64,000 nucleotides of DNA. Origin: Curvularia sp. ZM96 (Eukaryota; Ascomycota; Dothideomycetes; Pleosporales; Pleosporaceae). Positions 30,417 through 41,918 of the stretch are shown here, one piece after another (the first letter of the stretch is position 1; each line of letters begins with the position of its first letter). A program made the translations under genes and the position numbers. Location: the NCBI GenBank assembly GCA_022457065.1, contig JAJGBQ010000004.1, positions 1,054,001 to 1,118,000 on the forward strand, written 5' to 3'. The notes under the pieces are model-generated. The model did not search any database. It worked only from the letters and a program-made list of their open reading frames with translations, and was not told where the DNA came from.

Positions 30417-33400
30417 TTAGAAACTCGATAAGCACTCCTCCACAACAGCCTCCAGCATGCCCAAGGTGTAGAACCGGGCGACATTGCCATAGACCCCCAT
30501 CTTCTTCTTGATCTCAGACTTGTTCTTTGTAGGCGTCCATTCTCCTGCACAAGCACAGTGCTCCATGAACTCGTTGCTGCGTAGCCTCTTGCACTTGGCG
30601 CATTTGAGATCTTGTGTGCACCATTCCAGAATCATTTTTTGCACTTCGCCGACAAGTTGCTCTTCGATACGCCGCTTGTCATATGGAGTGTCGCAGTTGT
30701 CGCATTTCCATTTGGGCATGACAGGAGCAGCATCGCTGTCTGGAAGCAGGATTGGAAGGAGTGACGAGTCACGGCAAAGATCTAGGTCGCGTGAAGAAGT
30801 GCAATCGTCGCAGATAACGCCTCGGACAACCAATGCGGCGCTGGGATTTGTGAATGTTGCTTCAGCGCTGAACTCGCGAATGTCGAAGAGATTCAACAAT
30901 TCCTTTCGTAGCGCGCGTGCTTCAAGCGATATGGCACGATCCAGACTCAGGACTTGCATGATACTCTTGACGAGCTGCAGGACCGGGTTTGTGAGCTTGA
31001 GATGCGAACCTGGAAGCTCTGGAAATACGTATTCGGATGCAAACAGAGGATCCAGTACCTCAGCGTGCTGCTTTTTCGCAAAAGCATTCATCTGCTTAGA
31101 CAAGGGCCGTGTGAATGTTTTGGGCAGTATCTGCGTTTGCTCATTTGGATCCACAGTCAGCGGTCGGAGAGGAATCTGGGTAACTCGCGGTGTTGAGCCG
31201 TCCTCGGTGATAGCTGGACGTTTGCGTGCGTGCATGAGCTCGATAAACTCGATCACCCAGTCATTGAAGGTTGGCTGGAACTTTGGTGGTAGGAACTGTG
31301 CAAGCTGCCAGCACATGATGTTCTCAACCGGTTGGACCTCATCTTCGGTCACCTTATTGCAACCCTTGCCTCCGTAGTTGAACTCGTCGTACCAAACCAA
31401 ATAGTCCCAATACTCCTTGATATCAAGCTCCATAAACTGGAACAAGGGCTTCGATTTGATGGTCTTGATGATGTACTGACTGTAGGCGTATGCATTGCCA
31501 ATTTCAGCCTTGGTGGTCTGCAGGAGAAGGCGGTTTGGACTGGCAAAAACAATGTGCGAGCCTACTCGCTTGAAGTCCGTCATGAGTTGCTGCAGTGTCT
31601 TCTTCGACATCATTTGCACATAGTAGTGCAGAGATCGATCGTAGAGAAAGGATCCAGGACTGCTGACCCAACGGACGAGATGCTGTACCATGACATCGGC
31701 CATACTAAAGCCGTGACCAGCTTGAACAGCTTCAACCCACCAAGCCTTCACCATTTCTCGAAGGACTGTGATACCTGCACTCGCAAAGGCATTGTCTGAG
31801 CAGATGACGTTGGATCCATCATTGGCGGAGTCATAGGATGGCGCAGGATTGAAGGAAACGGAATCTGCACCCTCAAGCTCATTGACAAGAGATGATGAGA
31901 GAATAGTGTTGATGGCGAGGTTGCGTAGATTGATATCGATACACACGGACGAGTAAGTGCCTGGATTGTTAATCGAGGGCATCTCTACCGTCTCAAGAGG
32001 CCCAAGAACATCATCTTTTTCGTATCCAGCGTGATCGGGCTTTGCCTGGCTAGACCACCACAATATTACACGGTCTTTTTGCAGCCTTCTGGCATATGCA
32101 ACGTCAATGAGGAAACGTGGATCGTTACTCTCCATATTGCAAAGCGGGATGTCTCCATAGCGAGCTAGCTCCAGTAGATGAGCGACCCAAGAGCCAAGAT
32201 CAAGATAGTGGCCTACCAGTCGCTTGGCAATGAAGGATTGCCAGCCCAGTGGGGGTAGTTGCTTGTCAGACTCGTCTGGGTTGAGCGACAAGATGGGCAG
32301 ATCTTTTAGGATCGGGACATCATGCGAGAGAAGGGCTTGGTTAGGTGATTGTATGACGACGATGAGTGGCCCAGTCTCGTCTGCCTTCATTCTCTTTATA
32401 ACGTCTCCAACCTCGAGCAGCGCTTTGCGCTTGGTGGTCACCGCTGTCGTCTTGAAGTGAACATCTTCTTGATAGTCGATCATATTTTGCCACGGTTCGC
32501 CGTTGTTATCTTCCATACGGCGTTGGAGGGCATCACGATAGATGCGATCGACGTTTGGCATACCTTGCACATCTTTGGACTTGTTCTGGATGATGATATG
32601 CGCATCGCTCTTTGATGTTGAGAATACAGCAAAGATGTTACGGTCTCCACTGCTGACATGGTACAGATAGACGTAGTTGAAAGGCGCGTCAGCAAGGTAT
32701 GGTTCCTTGATCGGAACTTTTCGGAGCGTGGAGAGGTCGAAACCTTGCTCAAGACCCTTTCCAAGAACACCTTTCTGAGACTCGTCGAACGTGCAAACGC
32801 TTCCCAGTTCAAGAATGGCCCGGATGTTCAATGGCACTTGCTTTTCATAGACACCTTCGACACTGGAGTGGTTGAACAAAGCGGAGATACTGTCAGCTTC
32901 ATGAACGTATGTCTGCTCTGACATTTGTAGCTTGAACAAATGAATTGAAGGATGTCCGTTGGGCAAGGTATGGTTGACGACTTTCTCCACTGAGCATCCA
33001 GTGATGGATACATCCGGAAGCTCCTCGCTCCTCAAGTTAAGATATAATTGTCTCGGAACGATGATCTTGAGAGCGTGTATCTTCTTGTCGATGAGCACAA
33101 AGGCTCTCACCTCTCCTGGTGTTTCTGTTGGTCGTAATTGTACAAGTTGCCAAGTGCTGATGAAGAGGGATTGTGCCTGGTTCCTGAAGAAGCTGCCAAT
33201 TGCATCCGATGAATCAACCGCCTTTTCTCCAAACAGTTGTCGTCTGCGCTTCCTTGCTTCACGCTGGATCTTCCATTTTTGCTTCTGGTACGTCAACCAG
33301 CCGGAATAGTCTTCATCAATGCTTGGCATGATTTTGGGCAAGGCAGCATAGGGATCGACAATGGGTACTGCTGGCTCCGGTTCTTTGCGCTTTGCAACCA

Positions 33401-36400
33401 TTTTGGTAACAATTCCCTTCTTCATTTGCGATTGGTTCTGTGTCAACTTTGCGGAGCCAAAATCTTCAAGATCGCCAGAGAGCTTGTTGTTTGCGACATT
33501 AGCGTCCCCATTTGTTAGCACCTTTTTGCTGAACATGTCCGTCATCTTCGTTTGCTGCAGCTTGTCTTCCTTCTGACGAATCCTACGGTCGAGCCAATCT
33601 GGGTGTGGCACCCTAGGAACAGGATTCCGGACTTTCTGGTACGCTGCAGGGATAGTGATCAGTTTCTGGATGACGGAAGCCAAACGCTCGCGGTAGTAAT
33701 CCCAATCGAGAACTGTCCGGATATCCATCTCTCCCGGGTCGTCTCTCAACCACTTCCTCAAAAAGTATCGCTTCACCGACTCCTCGGCCGAAAAGATGGA
33801 CAAAGGAACGGCGCGTTCAGTGACGGGGGCATTTCTTGGTGTCTTCGAAATAATGTACTTGCAGTTCAGTCCTTTGTCTTTCACCATCTGCTCGCCCAGG
33901 AACTCGGCGAGGCGCTTGGCGGTTGTGATGGCGGTTGACTTTTGTGCTCCGTATTCCTCTAGTGTCTTTGTCATGCTCTTGTTCTCGACGATAAGATCAA
34001 TCAGCTCTTCGTCGGCCAAGGTTGCTCCACGTGTATCTAGAATATCGAGCCAACGATTCGCTACTTTGGCAACAGCGCCGTATGTCTCCTCAAGAGTAGT
34101 TCCTTCCAAGAAAAATTTGAATATCTGAGCTTGGAAGTTCTTGATGAGTTTCAGCTCACCACGGCGTTTGACTTCGAAACCTTTCAGTTCTGCTAAGCTG
34201 CCATCGTGGTTGAACACTGCATAACGCTTCTTCAAGTTTTTGTCCTCTTCCTTTGAGGTTGGCAAGATCATTGCTTTGTAAGGACCGTCAACCTCGAAGA
34301 AGATGGAGTTGTCGCTGTGCTTCTCGTAACGGAAATTCACTGGGTCTACCAATGTCTCGTACTGGTGGTTGGTATATTGCGCGTGCACCAGGTGGTTCAA
34401 CATAGTACAAGGATAGGAGATGGTGAGCTTCTTGCCGTTGGAAAGTTTGAAAGAAAAGTTCTCAGGAAAAGTTGCTGGTAGGATAGCCCAGATACCATCA
34501 GTATCCAATTCCAGGGGGCGACCGATGCGCTCGACAAGGGAACGTGCCAATTGAATGATGCGGGCACCGGTCAAGCAGGTAACGCCAGCCATCTCCAGGG
34601 AGTACCAGCGTGATCCTTTTCGCATGACGTATCCGTAGAAAGAGTTCAAAATGACCTTGTGAGCCAGCTGCATGGAATCGAACAAGACAATCATCTTCTT
34701 CGCCTCTTCGATCTCGGCTGCCGGAGCACCTGCTGCTTTCAACGCCTCTGTCTTGCCTTTCCAGACTTTCTGTTTGCCTTTGAAGTCATATCGTCGATCA
34801 CGGAAACCACTAACAGTGTCGACATAAAACGGGTTTTCACGCTGGCAGATGATGGCCTCGCGTTCTATCGTCGTTGCATCGTGGACCTTGTGATAGATCT
34901 TTTTAGAGTAATCGGTCAAGCGTTTCCTAACCAGAGCAGCTTGTTCGTCTTCAGAAAGTTCTTGAAACGTCCGCTTCGGCGAGTTAGGGTATCTCCCAGG
35001 AAACTGTTCATTCTCCAGTGCGTTGCGAACCATGTTGTACTCGTCGCGTTTGGCTGGAAGATACTCGCCTCTCCAGGCCCACGGCATTCGGCGATCACAT
35101 GTCTTTCCGGGGCGATTGAAGTCGCAAGCTGCGCAATTTGACTCCTTGATCATAGAGTCAGGTTGTAACCGGTTCGTTGTCATGATGTTTGGATACATGG
35201 ATGCAACATCCAGATGGTAGATAAGAGGTCGCTCGCTACGATTTGGTGTGTTCTTTAGCTGCATCAATTTGTCGACTATTTCAGCCTTGATGTCCTCATA
35301 GTTGGTTATATCTTCCATCTTTTTCTTTTCCTCAACCTCGATGCTGAATTTCAGCGCAGCATCGAGATCGTTCATCAGTTCGTCGATGGCTGTAGGGTCG
35401 ACTGCAAAGTTGTACGCAATATCACTGCGGAACACGCCAGCTTCCAGAGCTTCGACGTGACCTCCAACATAAGTCTCTGACTCCAGCAGGTGGCCATCCC
35501 AGAAGGCCTCTTTCGGCGCTTGATGCTTGTTTGGTAGTACGATGCCCTTCTGGTACGCCTGCACCATCAACAACATCTCACAGAGAGTACCAGTACCCTT
35601 TCGCAGGGCGTCGTCCGGCCCAAGTGGCAAAATTTTGCACAAAGCGAAAATGAAGGGGTGGACGTACTTCATGTAGAGGTAGTAGGTCGCAACAGCATCG
35701 GAAACTGAGTATTCAGCAAGAGTCTGAGGTCGCTCGGCTGCATAAGGCGTCATGAGTTCAGGATCAAGCTCGTCTGGATCGTAACCCAGCTTGGCCATGG
35801 TGACGGCTTTCAAACCACGACTACCCTGTGGAAGGTAACTGTCTCGGCTGACCCAGGCAAAAGCATCCATGTGTGCGCAGTAGTCCGACTGGTAAATGTC
35901 CTCGCTGTTCTTCCGGAAACCGATCTCTTGGTACATGTCAATACCTTGCACGCTGGCTCTTGCCTCTACAAAGGGCCAATCGAAGAAGTCTCCGTTGTAT
36001 GTGACCATGACCGTGGGCTTGGCTTCTTTGATGTGTTCGAAGAATCTTTCCAACAAAGTCTTTTCGTCCGGTTCGTTGAAAATCATGAATGGTCCCTGGT
36101 ATTCCGGTTTCGGTGTGTACTCGAAATCTTGAATGTCTTCTGAAACGATCTCGCGGTTCGTGATCAGGAATCCCTGACCGTCAATCATGTACGATATCAT
36201 CATGATTTGGTCAATTGCTGCGTCAGGAAACTTCAACGGCAGCTTTGTCGTTTCGATATCGTACGCCATAACAACGGGGTCCGCAGGTGTTAGGCGATCT
36301 TCTATACACTTTATGCTTATTACGCCATGCTTGGCCTCAACCGTGTACCAATTTCCGATTCGGATGTCCATGTCGATGGCCACTCGCACGTGATAGGGAA

Positions 36401-37169
36401 CGTCGTATTCCCGAATATCTAGAATGAAATCGCTCGCATCAACGGTAGTCATAAGTCGTTTCTCGTACTCGTAATCTTCGTTATCGAAAAAGTCAAAGGA
36501 AGCGTTGCCGCTGAGGAGTGTTAGCCGCAAGTTATGTGAAGAGGCGCACCACACTTACTTGGCCACCTCAGCGTATGTATCCATAGCATTGGTGTTCTTC
36601 TTGTTCTTCTCTACTATTGGGAAGACAGCTTTCCGGACGGCTAGAAGGTCGTTTACGTTCGCGAAGGTAAGCATCAGAAATTTTCTCCGGTACCCAGTGA
36701 GATGATTTGGCATGCTCAAATCTTCCTTCTCTATGATTTTCACTGTCTTGACCAGACCTTCGTACGCCCTTTTGCAATATTCTTCCACGTCTTGTTCCCT
36801 GCCCTTCTTGACCGCCAGAAGAAAGTACGGGTCGTATTCGAGCGTCGCTTTGAATGTGTCGCCTTCCTCACCAATGAAGTAGTAATCCACACCGGCTTTA
36901 CCACCTGGGACGTCTTCATCTTCAACAGTGGTCGAATGCATGTTGACGAGCCATCCCACTCTCTTCTTGCCTGAATCGAAACGTGGGAATCCCATAGTCT
37001 CATCGATGCGATTCGCCAGGCGAGTGGATTCTACCCTTTCATTCTGTGAGGTCGCTTCTCCGCTTCGTAATGTCGAGGCATCGACCGTCTTGGGTTTGCG
37101 TGGGCCATAGGATGCGTTTCCGTTCTTGCCTACCCGACGGAAGGGCTGGCCTGCACGTCGTGGCGCCAT
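30417..37169 (-). CDS. POL2: DNA polymerase epsilon catalytic subunit
   Basis: Two exons (37169-36559 and 36510-30417, 48-nt intron) give 2234 aa, close to the yeast protein (2222 aa). The proofreading exonuclease has YDIETTK (Asp288, Glu290), TYNGDFFDWPF and YSVSDAVATYY. Polymerase motifs are intact: A in LDVASMYPNIMTTNRLQPD, B in KVILNSFYGYVMRKG and C in LELDTDGIW. CAACDFNRPGKTC fits the [4Fe-4S] cysteine cluster of the catalytic half. The inactive second B-family half follows, and the C-terminus has two cysteine modules (CDDC...CDNC and CAKC...CAC) for binding the Dpb2 subunit. Role: leading-strand replicase in the nucleus. All key catalytic residues I checked are present. It is divergent from COX20. 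Confidence 0.98.
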
Positions 37170-37632
37170 ACTGTGTGATGGGCAGGGGTTGAAGGTAAAA
37201 GAGTATTAAATGCTAACTATGCGAACTATTCAAAACGGGGTATCATTTAGGTGGCAGAAAGACAGAAGAGACTGGGGAGCGGCAATTAGCAGAGAGAGTG
37301 TAGTTAGTGTACGGGGATTTGGAGCGTGGGAGGGTAGATCTGCAAATGTCGGACGCGACGCGTTGGAGCGTGTTGCGCGCTATGCCTTTCTCAGCAAATT
37401 GATTTTCAGCCACGAAGTGTGGCCGTGCACATATCGTGGAATCATTGATGCTGGATTATTTTCGGCACTCTTCCGCGCCACCAGAAGGAGAACAGCCAAC
37501 GCCTCGCCTGCGCATCGAACGAATCCATACAGAACGCGAAACCTATACCGTGTTTACCTGCCCGAATCACTCGCCTCTCGATTGCCAATTCGGCCTGCCC
37601 GCCTCATACTAGTATCCCACTCTCACACCACC
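37170..37632. promoter_or_regulatory. Divergent promoter of POL2 and COX20
   Basis: A 463-bp gap between outward-facing starts. It contains ACGCGT at 37358-37363, with ACGCGA directly before it at 37353-37358. ACGCGT is the MluI cell-cycle box bound by MBF in yeasts, and DNA replication genes including POL2 are classic targets there. Function in this fungus is inference. Confidence 0.6.
37358..37363. promoter_or_regulatory. MluI cell-cycle box (ACGCGT)
   Basis: A palindromic ACGCGT lies 189 bp upstream of the POL2 start codon and 270 bp upstream of COX20. It matches the yeast MBF consensus exactly and sits beside a second CGCG-containing hexamer. Confidence 0.5.
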
Positions 37633-38231
37633 ATGTCCGAAGATACAAGGTCAACAGTCGATATAAATGCGCTTCCACCGAAGCCCCGCGCGCCTGCAAA
37701 TGTTATGCCTGGTGGTACAGCACATACAGCAGGTGGTGAGAAGGCATCGGATGGACCTTCATATATTGATGCAGTGAGAAGCCTGGGACCAGAATACTAT
37801 TTGAACTTTCACAAGCGACCGTGTGTACGGGACAGCCAATTACAAGGTCTGGCTGCTGGTTTCGCCGGAGGCAGCTTAGCAGCTATAATAGGCAGTATGT
37901 TATGACTATTCATATTGGTTGTCAGACGAGACAAGATGCTAATGTTAGAGCAGAGCCCGTTATTACAGCATCCAACTGGGCTGTGGCAACTTGGTGTGGT
38001 GTTTCTGTCGTTTCTTACCAAGTTTGTCAATACTACCGCTCAAAGGAGAAGGCCGGCATAAAACAAGCACAAGAACTCATGGAGAAGAAGCGTGCGACGA
38101 TCGAGGCTAAGAAGGAAGCCAGACGAAGAGCGAGGGAGGAACAGGAGCGGTTGGAGAGAGAGCAGAGAGCAGAAGAGGAGAGGAAAAGAAGCTGGGGATA
38201 TTGGTACCAAAAGAATATCAAGTTCTGGTAG
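37633..38231 (+). CDS. COX20: Cytochrome c oxidase assembly protein COX20
   Basis: Two exons (37633-37894 and 37954-38231) give 179 aa. I chose the ATG MSEDTRSTVD; longer in-frame extension upstream would run through the POL2 promoter and has no family support. Two hydrophobic segments, LAAGFAGGSLAAIIG and ASNWAVATWCGVSVVSYQVC, match the two-helix COX20 (FAM36A) topology, and TASNWAV corresponds to the family TNWAV motif. A Glu/Arg/Lys-rich coiled coil and GYWYQKNIKFW finish the protein. Role: a chaperone for newly made Cox2 in the inner mitochondrial membrane during complex IV assembly. Confidence 0.92.
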
Positions 38232-38608
38232 CATACATTGGATGGGGTACGAAAAGTGGTGACCGCTGGACACAGCATATGTATAAGAATGTGTACAATA
38301 TGGGATATGATACGACAAAGACGATTCATGCGAATTCCTTGAACTCCTTGCCCAACATTATATCATTGGATACCGTCTACGGGGACACCGCAGTTTCAAT
38401 GACATACCATAGCTACCGTTTTGGTGGTGTCTACTTTGGCCACACGCTCGTTTGCAAACATCCCAAAACGCCCTGAAATTGCGCTCGGATGTGTCGAGAA
38501 AGTTCTTGCATTCGTCTCAGTCAAGAGTGAAGCTTAGCTCAATCCTAGCGCATGAGACCAGCGACGAGAACTCTTCGGTGTTTCGAGCTCGCATCTAATA
38601 TTCAATCT
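38232..38608. other. Convergent intergenic region
   Basis: A 377-bp gap between the 3' ends of COX20 (plus) and MTQ2 (minus). Nothing beyond presumed 3' UTRs was recognised. Confidence 0.5.
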
Positions 38609-39429
38609 CTAATCTTCTTTGCGCCATATTCTTACAATCACTAACTTCTCCCAACCCGCCTTTTTGCCGCTCGACCCTACGGTTTCTGCCATCCAACCTG
38701 GTCCCCACTCTCTTATCCGCTGCTTGACTGCTTCCGGCTTGTTTTGTGCGCACAACAGCACGTACGCGACTCCTCTGTGCGTGCTCAATATTTCCGGAAT
38801 TTGCTCGAGCATCCTGTTTGTCACCACCATACCATCTTCACCTCCAGCGTACGATAACTCCAACAGATATGAGTCTTGCTCAAACGAGGTCGTGCTCTTC
38901 CCTTCTGGTACCATGTTATACTGCTCATGGCTCGACAGATCAGGTAATTCAGCTGGCACATATGGGGGGTTGAAAATGAAGACGTCGACAGAGTGTGGTC
39001 GGATTGCACTCGCCAAGTCGCCGTTTACGACGTCTGCAAAGACCGAGCGATCATGTTCCCGCTCTTGGATTGCATTTTGAACAGTCTGAGCAGCCGCTCT
39101 GCAGGCGAAGCTGTTGATATCAACACCAAGCGTCAGTGCGTCATGCCGACCAAATATGGTTTGCGCATTCGCAGCAACAAAAGCTAATACGACTCCTGAT
39201 CCTACGCCCACTTTGAGCACTGGCTTAGCGACAAGACAACACTAGGCACTACAGGTATAACAATACCTTCAAGCACCAGCGGCGGGGCTGAAGACGCATC
39301 ACCAAATCGTTGCTGCAGATAGGAAGTTTCCGATGTAGATGAGAGTGTGTCGAGTAGCAAGTACGAATCCTCAGCTGGTTCGTACACTCGATCAAAACAG
39401 ACGTGCGAAGTCGAGGGCGTGGGCAGCAT
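38609..39429 (-). CDS. MTQ2: eRF1 glutamine methyltransferase catalytic subunit
   Basis: Two exons (39429-39267 and 39219-38609, 47-nt intron) give 257 aa. The ATG at 39429 gives MLPTPSTSHVCFDRVYEPAEDSY, the standard MTQ2/HemK2 opening; an upstream ATG would add 15 unsupported residues. The SAM-binding motif is VGVGSGVV, and the substrate-binding NPPY is in FIFNPPYVPAELPDL. Role: with the zinc protein Trm112 it methylates the glutamine of the GGQ motif in translation release factor eRF1, in the cytosol. It shares a 175-bp promoter with SDHAF3. Confidence 0.95.
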
Positions 39430-39604
39430 AATTACGATTTTGTTTAGGGATCGGAGGTGTGGCGTGTGGGCCAATTGGAATGAGAGGAGATCTGGAACAC
39501 CCTAGTCTAGAAAACCGAGGCTGAGGTCATCACTTAATAAATGTATCGCACTTCTTCTGCCTCGACGTCTTGAATTATCTTTCTTCCGCGTGAGGCTTAC
39601 CATC
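39430..39604. promoter_or_regulatory. Very short divergent promoter, MTQ2 / SDHAF3
   Basis: Only 175 bp separate the two outward-facing ATGs, so both core promoters and 5' UTRs must be packed here. No specific site was recognised. Confidence 0.55.
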
Positions 39605-40154
39605 ATGAGAGCTTGTACACGATTGCTAGCCACTGCAACAGATGCAGGGGCATCGCGGCCGTTCAAGCCAGCGCCTGCCGCTTTGTTGCCGCCAATACCT
39701 TTGTACCGACGCCTGCTACGGTCGCATCGAAAGAGGCTAGGTCCAGAGGAGCGCCTTCTAGGCGATATGTATGTGAAGGCCGAGTTCAGGGCTCACAGGG
39801 ACGTTGAAAATCCTGTGCAAATTGTAAGTCAGGTGACCTGTACAAAACACATGCTTCAACGTCAATGTGCCAACATTCACAGATCGGCTTTTTGTCAGAA
39901 TGGCAAACATACTGTCAGATGCTTGAAGGAGACTCTTGGAAAGATGCAAAGATGGACAAAGCAAAAATCGACAAGATGAGCGGTATGTTCTGCCCTCCTC
40001 TACATGAGACTACGCTGACGGAATCCTAGATCAACAAATTGGTCAGCTGTATGAGCTCATGCAGCAGATTAAGAACCAGGCAAACGAAGATGCTGATGCT
40101 GAAGACGCACGAGTGGTAGAGATGCTCGACAAGAAGCCTTCGACCGATCAATGA
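39605..40154 (+). CDS. SDHAF3: Succinate dehydrogenase assembly factor 3 (ACN9/SDH7)
   Basis: Three exons (39605-39823, 39883-39982, 40030-40154) give 147 aa. The start MRACTRLLATATDAGA is presequence-like. The LYR motif is PLYRRLLRSHRKRL, followed by GDMYVKAEFRAHRDVENPVQI and, after splicing, IGFLSEWQTYCQMLEGD, the hallmark of the ACN9 family. Role: in the mitochondrial matrix it protects the iron-sulfur subunit of succinate dehydrogenase during complex II assembly. The C-terminus is acidic. A GTG frame extends 15 nt upstream, but the ATG at 39605 fits best. Confidence 0.95.
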
Positions 40155-40518
40155 TTGCGGAATATTGAATTACGCCTTGTATCCGTCGTTCGAAGACAAA
40201 CGTTAAGACTTCACACACCAAGATTAGTGTAAACAAACTTGGTCACGGTCGAAGTTTCGCTTTTGGGAACATGTACTATATATCAGCAATGTTATCACGC
40301 TGTTCGACACTCTATCTCTGTCCCTGCCATCACTGTTTGATCGCCATCCCACGACTACCAACGATATTGCTATCCCGAGGTCATCACCTGAATGAACGAG
40401 TGCTGAGAAGAGTACATTAACACAGCTTTCCTCTTGGACCGTGTGCCATATCTGCGCATATAGAGTCGACACAGCATCACCAAAGGCTTACCCGGCATCG
40501 ACCGCGCAGATATTCAAA
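40155..40518. other. Intergenic
   Basis: A 364-bp gap between SDHAF3 and the next plus-strand gene. The frame of the next gene is open further upstream (to 40441), but the MCGC start is more natural. Nothing else was recognised. Confidence 0.45.
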
Positions 40519-41088
40519 ATGTGCGGGTGCACCCTGTACGATTCGCCAACATGCGGTCATTCCTGGGTTTCCATGAGCCAACCATGCGGCTTCCTCTCGG
40601 ACCTCCTCAACTGTCCCTCCCGCCAGATTTACCAGACACTGATTGCACCACCATACACATGTCCTACGTGCAATGGCGCATTCGCGGACCATGAGACAAT
40701 TGAGATGATACAAGGACCTTGGGGCTGTAACCAGATGATCCGTAATCACGTCGGAGGAAATCTTGCAATTCCAGGTCAATGGGGCAATGCGCGGCTGGTT
40801 CCAAATGGGTGGGAAGGCCCTGCGATCACTTCTCATGCAGTGGCCGGTGCTGTAATCCCTATGGACCATGTGAGACGAGGCTTGGGTTACGACCATAGAC
40901 TTACGGGTCCATATGTGCCAACAATTTCTGATGCAGCGATTATAAACCATGGGCCAATGGTCCGCGACATTGGGCTTGCCCGTCATGGTCATCGACGTTA
41001 TCCCCATGGCAGGCACAAGAGAACCAGGCACAGTCATTACAAATACAAGTACACTGACAAGCCTGCAATGAACTGCATAGCCATGTAA
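40519..41088 (+). CDS. Cys/His-rich protein of unknown function
   Basis: A single exon of 189 aa. The first ~55 residues hold a cluster of Cys and His: MCGCTLYDSPTCGHSW, a Cys near residue 23, one in LLNCPS and a CPTC pair in YTCPTCNGAF. This suggests a small zinc-binding module, though it matches no classic finger that I recognise. The rest is rich in Gly, Pro and His, and the C-terminal tail is strongly basic (RHGHRRYPHGRHKRTRHSHYKYKY). It might bind nucleic acid through the tail, which is speculation. The start was chosen because cysteines begin at residue 2, as in related-looking fungal small proteins. Confidence 0.65.
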   Translation: MCGCTLYDSPTCGHSWVSMSQPCGFLSDLLNCPSRQIYQTLIAPPYTCPTCNGAFADHETIEMIQGPWGCNQMIRNHVGGNLAIPGQWGNARLVPNGWEGPAITSHAVAGAVIPMDHVRRGLGYDHRLTGPYVPTISDAAIINHGPMVRDIGLARHGHRRYPHGRHKRTRHSHYKYKYTDKPAMNCIAM

Positions 41089-41494
41089 TGGGGACTAGGC
41101 ATAGGACGAGGCTAGAGTATGGGAGAACAAGCTTGTTCATGGAGAAGTATTTTCAGCCAGTGGAATGCGTCTACTTCAGGAATGCTCAGGACACTCGCGG
41201 AGCCTAGGAGGCACAGGCAAAAATCAGAGAACTTCTCGTGCGGCTACGCCCCTGTGAAGAAACACGGAGCCTTTAAGTCACCAAGCCCCCCCAATTTGAA
41301 TATTACTTTAGAGTTACATGAACTTGATGGTTGTGGTGTCGTGATGGTGCGTGACAGGTGGTCGATGCTGCGGGCCACGCTAAGACTTGCTAGCGCGGTT
41401 TTCTACTCGCTAAACACCACAGTGGAAATTCCGACTCCAAACCTCAGCTCTTCGACAATACCACACAGCCAAATCGACCTTCACAACCGTCGCC
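41089..41494. other. Intergenic, RPL29 promoter
   Basis: A 406-bp gap holding the RPL29 promoter. The final ~100 bases form a C/A-rich leader ending CGTCGCCATGGC, a strong start context. No distinct factor site was assigned. Confidence 0.5.
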
Positions 41495-41918
41495 ATGGCC
41501 AGTACGTTGACGAATGCTCATGATGGAGCCGACGAAAGAACTAACAGAGCGGTGCAGAATCCAAGAACTCGTCTCAGCACAACCAGTCCAAGAAGAACCA
41601 CCGAAACGGGTACGCATCCTTCCACCGTTGCACGCGCGCCATGAACTCCAAACCATTCTCCCCGGATCGAACGCCTATCGATACATGAATCTCAGAGCAA
41701 TGACTGATTGATGGAATTACAGTATCAAGAAGCCTAAGACCCACCGTTACCCCTCGCTCAAGGGAACCGACCCCAAGTTCAGGAGGAACCACAGGCATGC
41801 TCTTCACGGCACCATGCGCGCTCTGGTGCGTACCATTCATGCACCGCACGATGGCGTCTGCGACCCGCTAACACCCGCACAGAAGGAGGTCAAGGAGGGC
41901 AAGCGCGAGAGCGCATAA
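41495..41918 (+). CDS. RPL29: Large ribosomal subunit protein eL29
   Basis: Four exons (41495-41501, 41558-41609, 41723-41825, 41883-41918) give 65 aa. The first coding exon is only 7 nt (ATGGCCA). The spliced protein reads MAKSKNSSQHNQSKKNHRNG, then IKKPKTHRYPSLKGTDPKF and RRNHRHALHGTMRALKEVKEG, a full match in order and length to eL29. Role: a small basic protein of the cytosolic 60S subunit. With three introns in a 198-nt coding sequence, an open-frame scan misses this gene completely. Confidence 0.96.

Noticed and set aside
30508..31377. 289-codon open frame on the plus strand inside POL2
   Set aside because: It is antisense to the conserved C-terminal zinc region of POL2, and its residue mix reflects the complementary codons.
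37210..37632. 141-residue N-terminal extension of COX20
   Set aside because: It would run through the POL2/COX20 promoter including the ACGCGT box, and COX20 homologues start near MSEDTRS.
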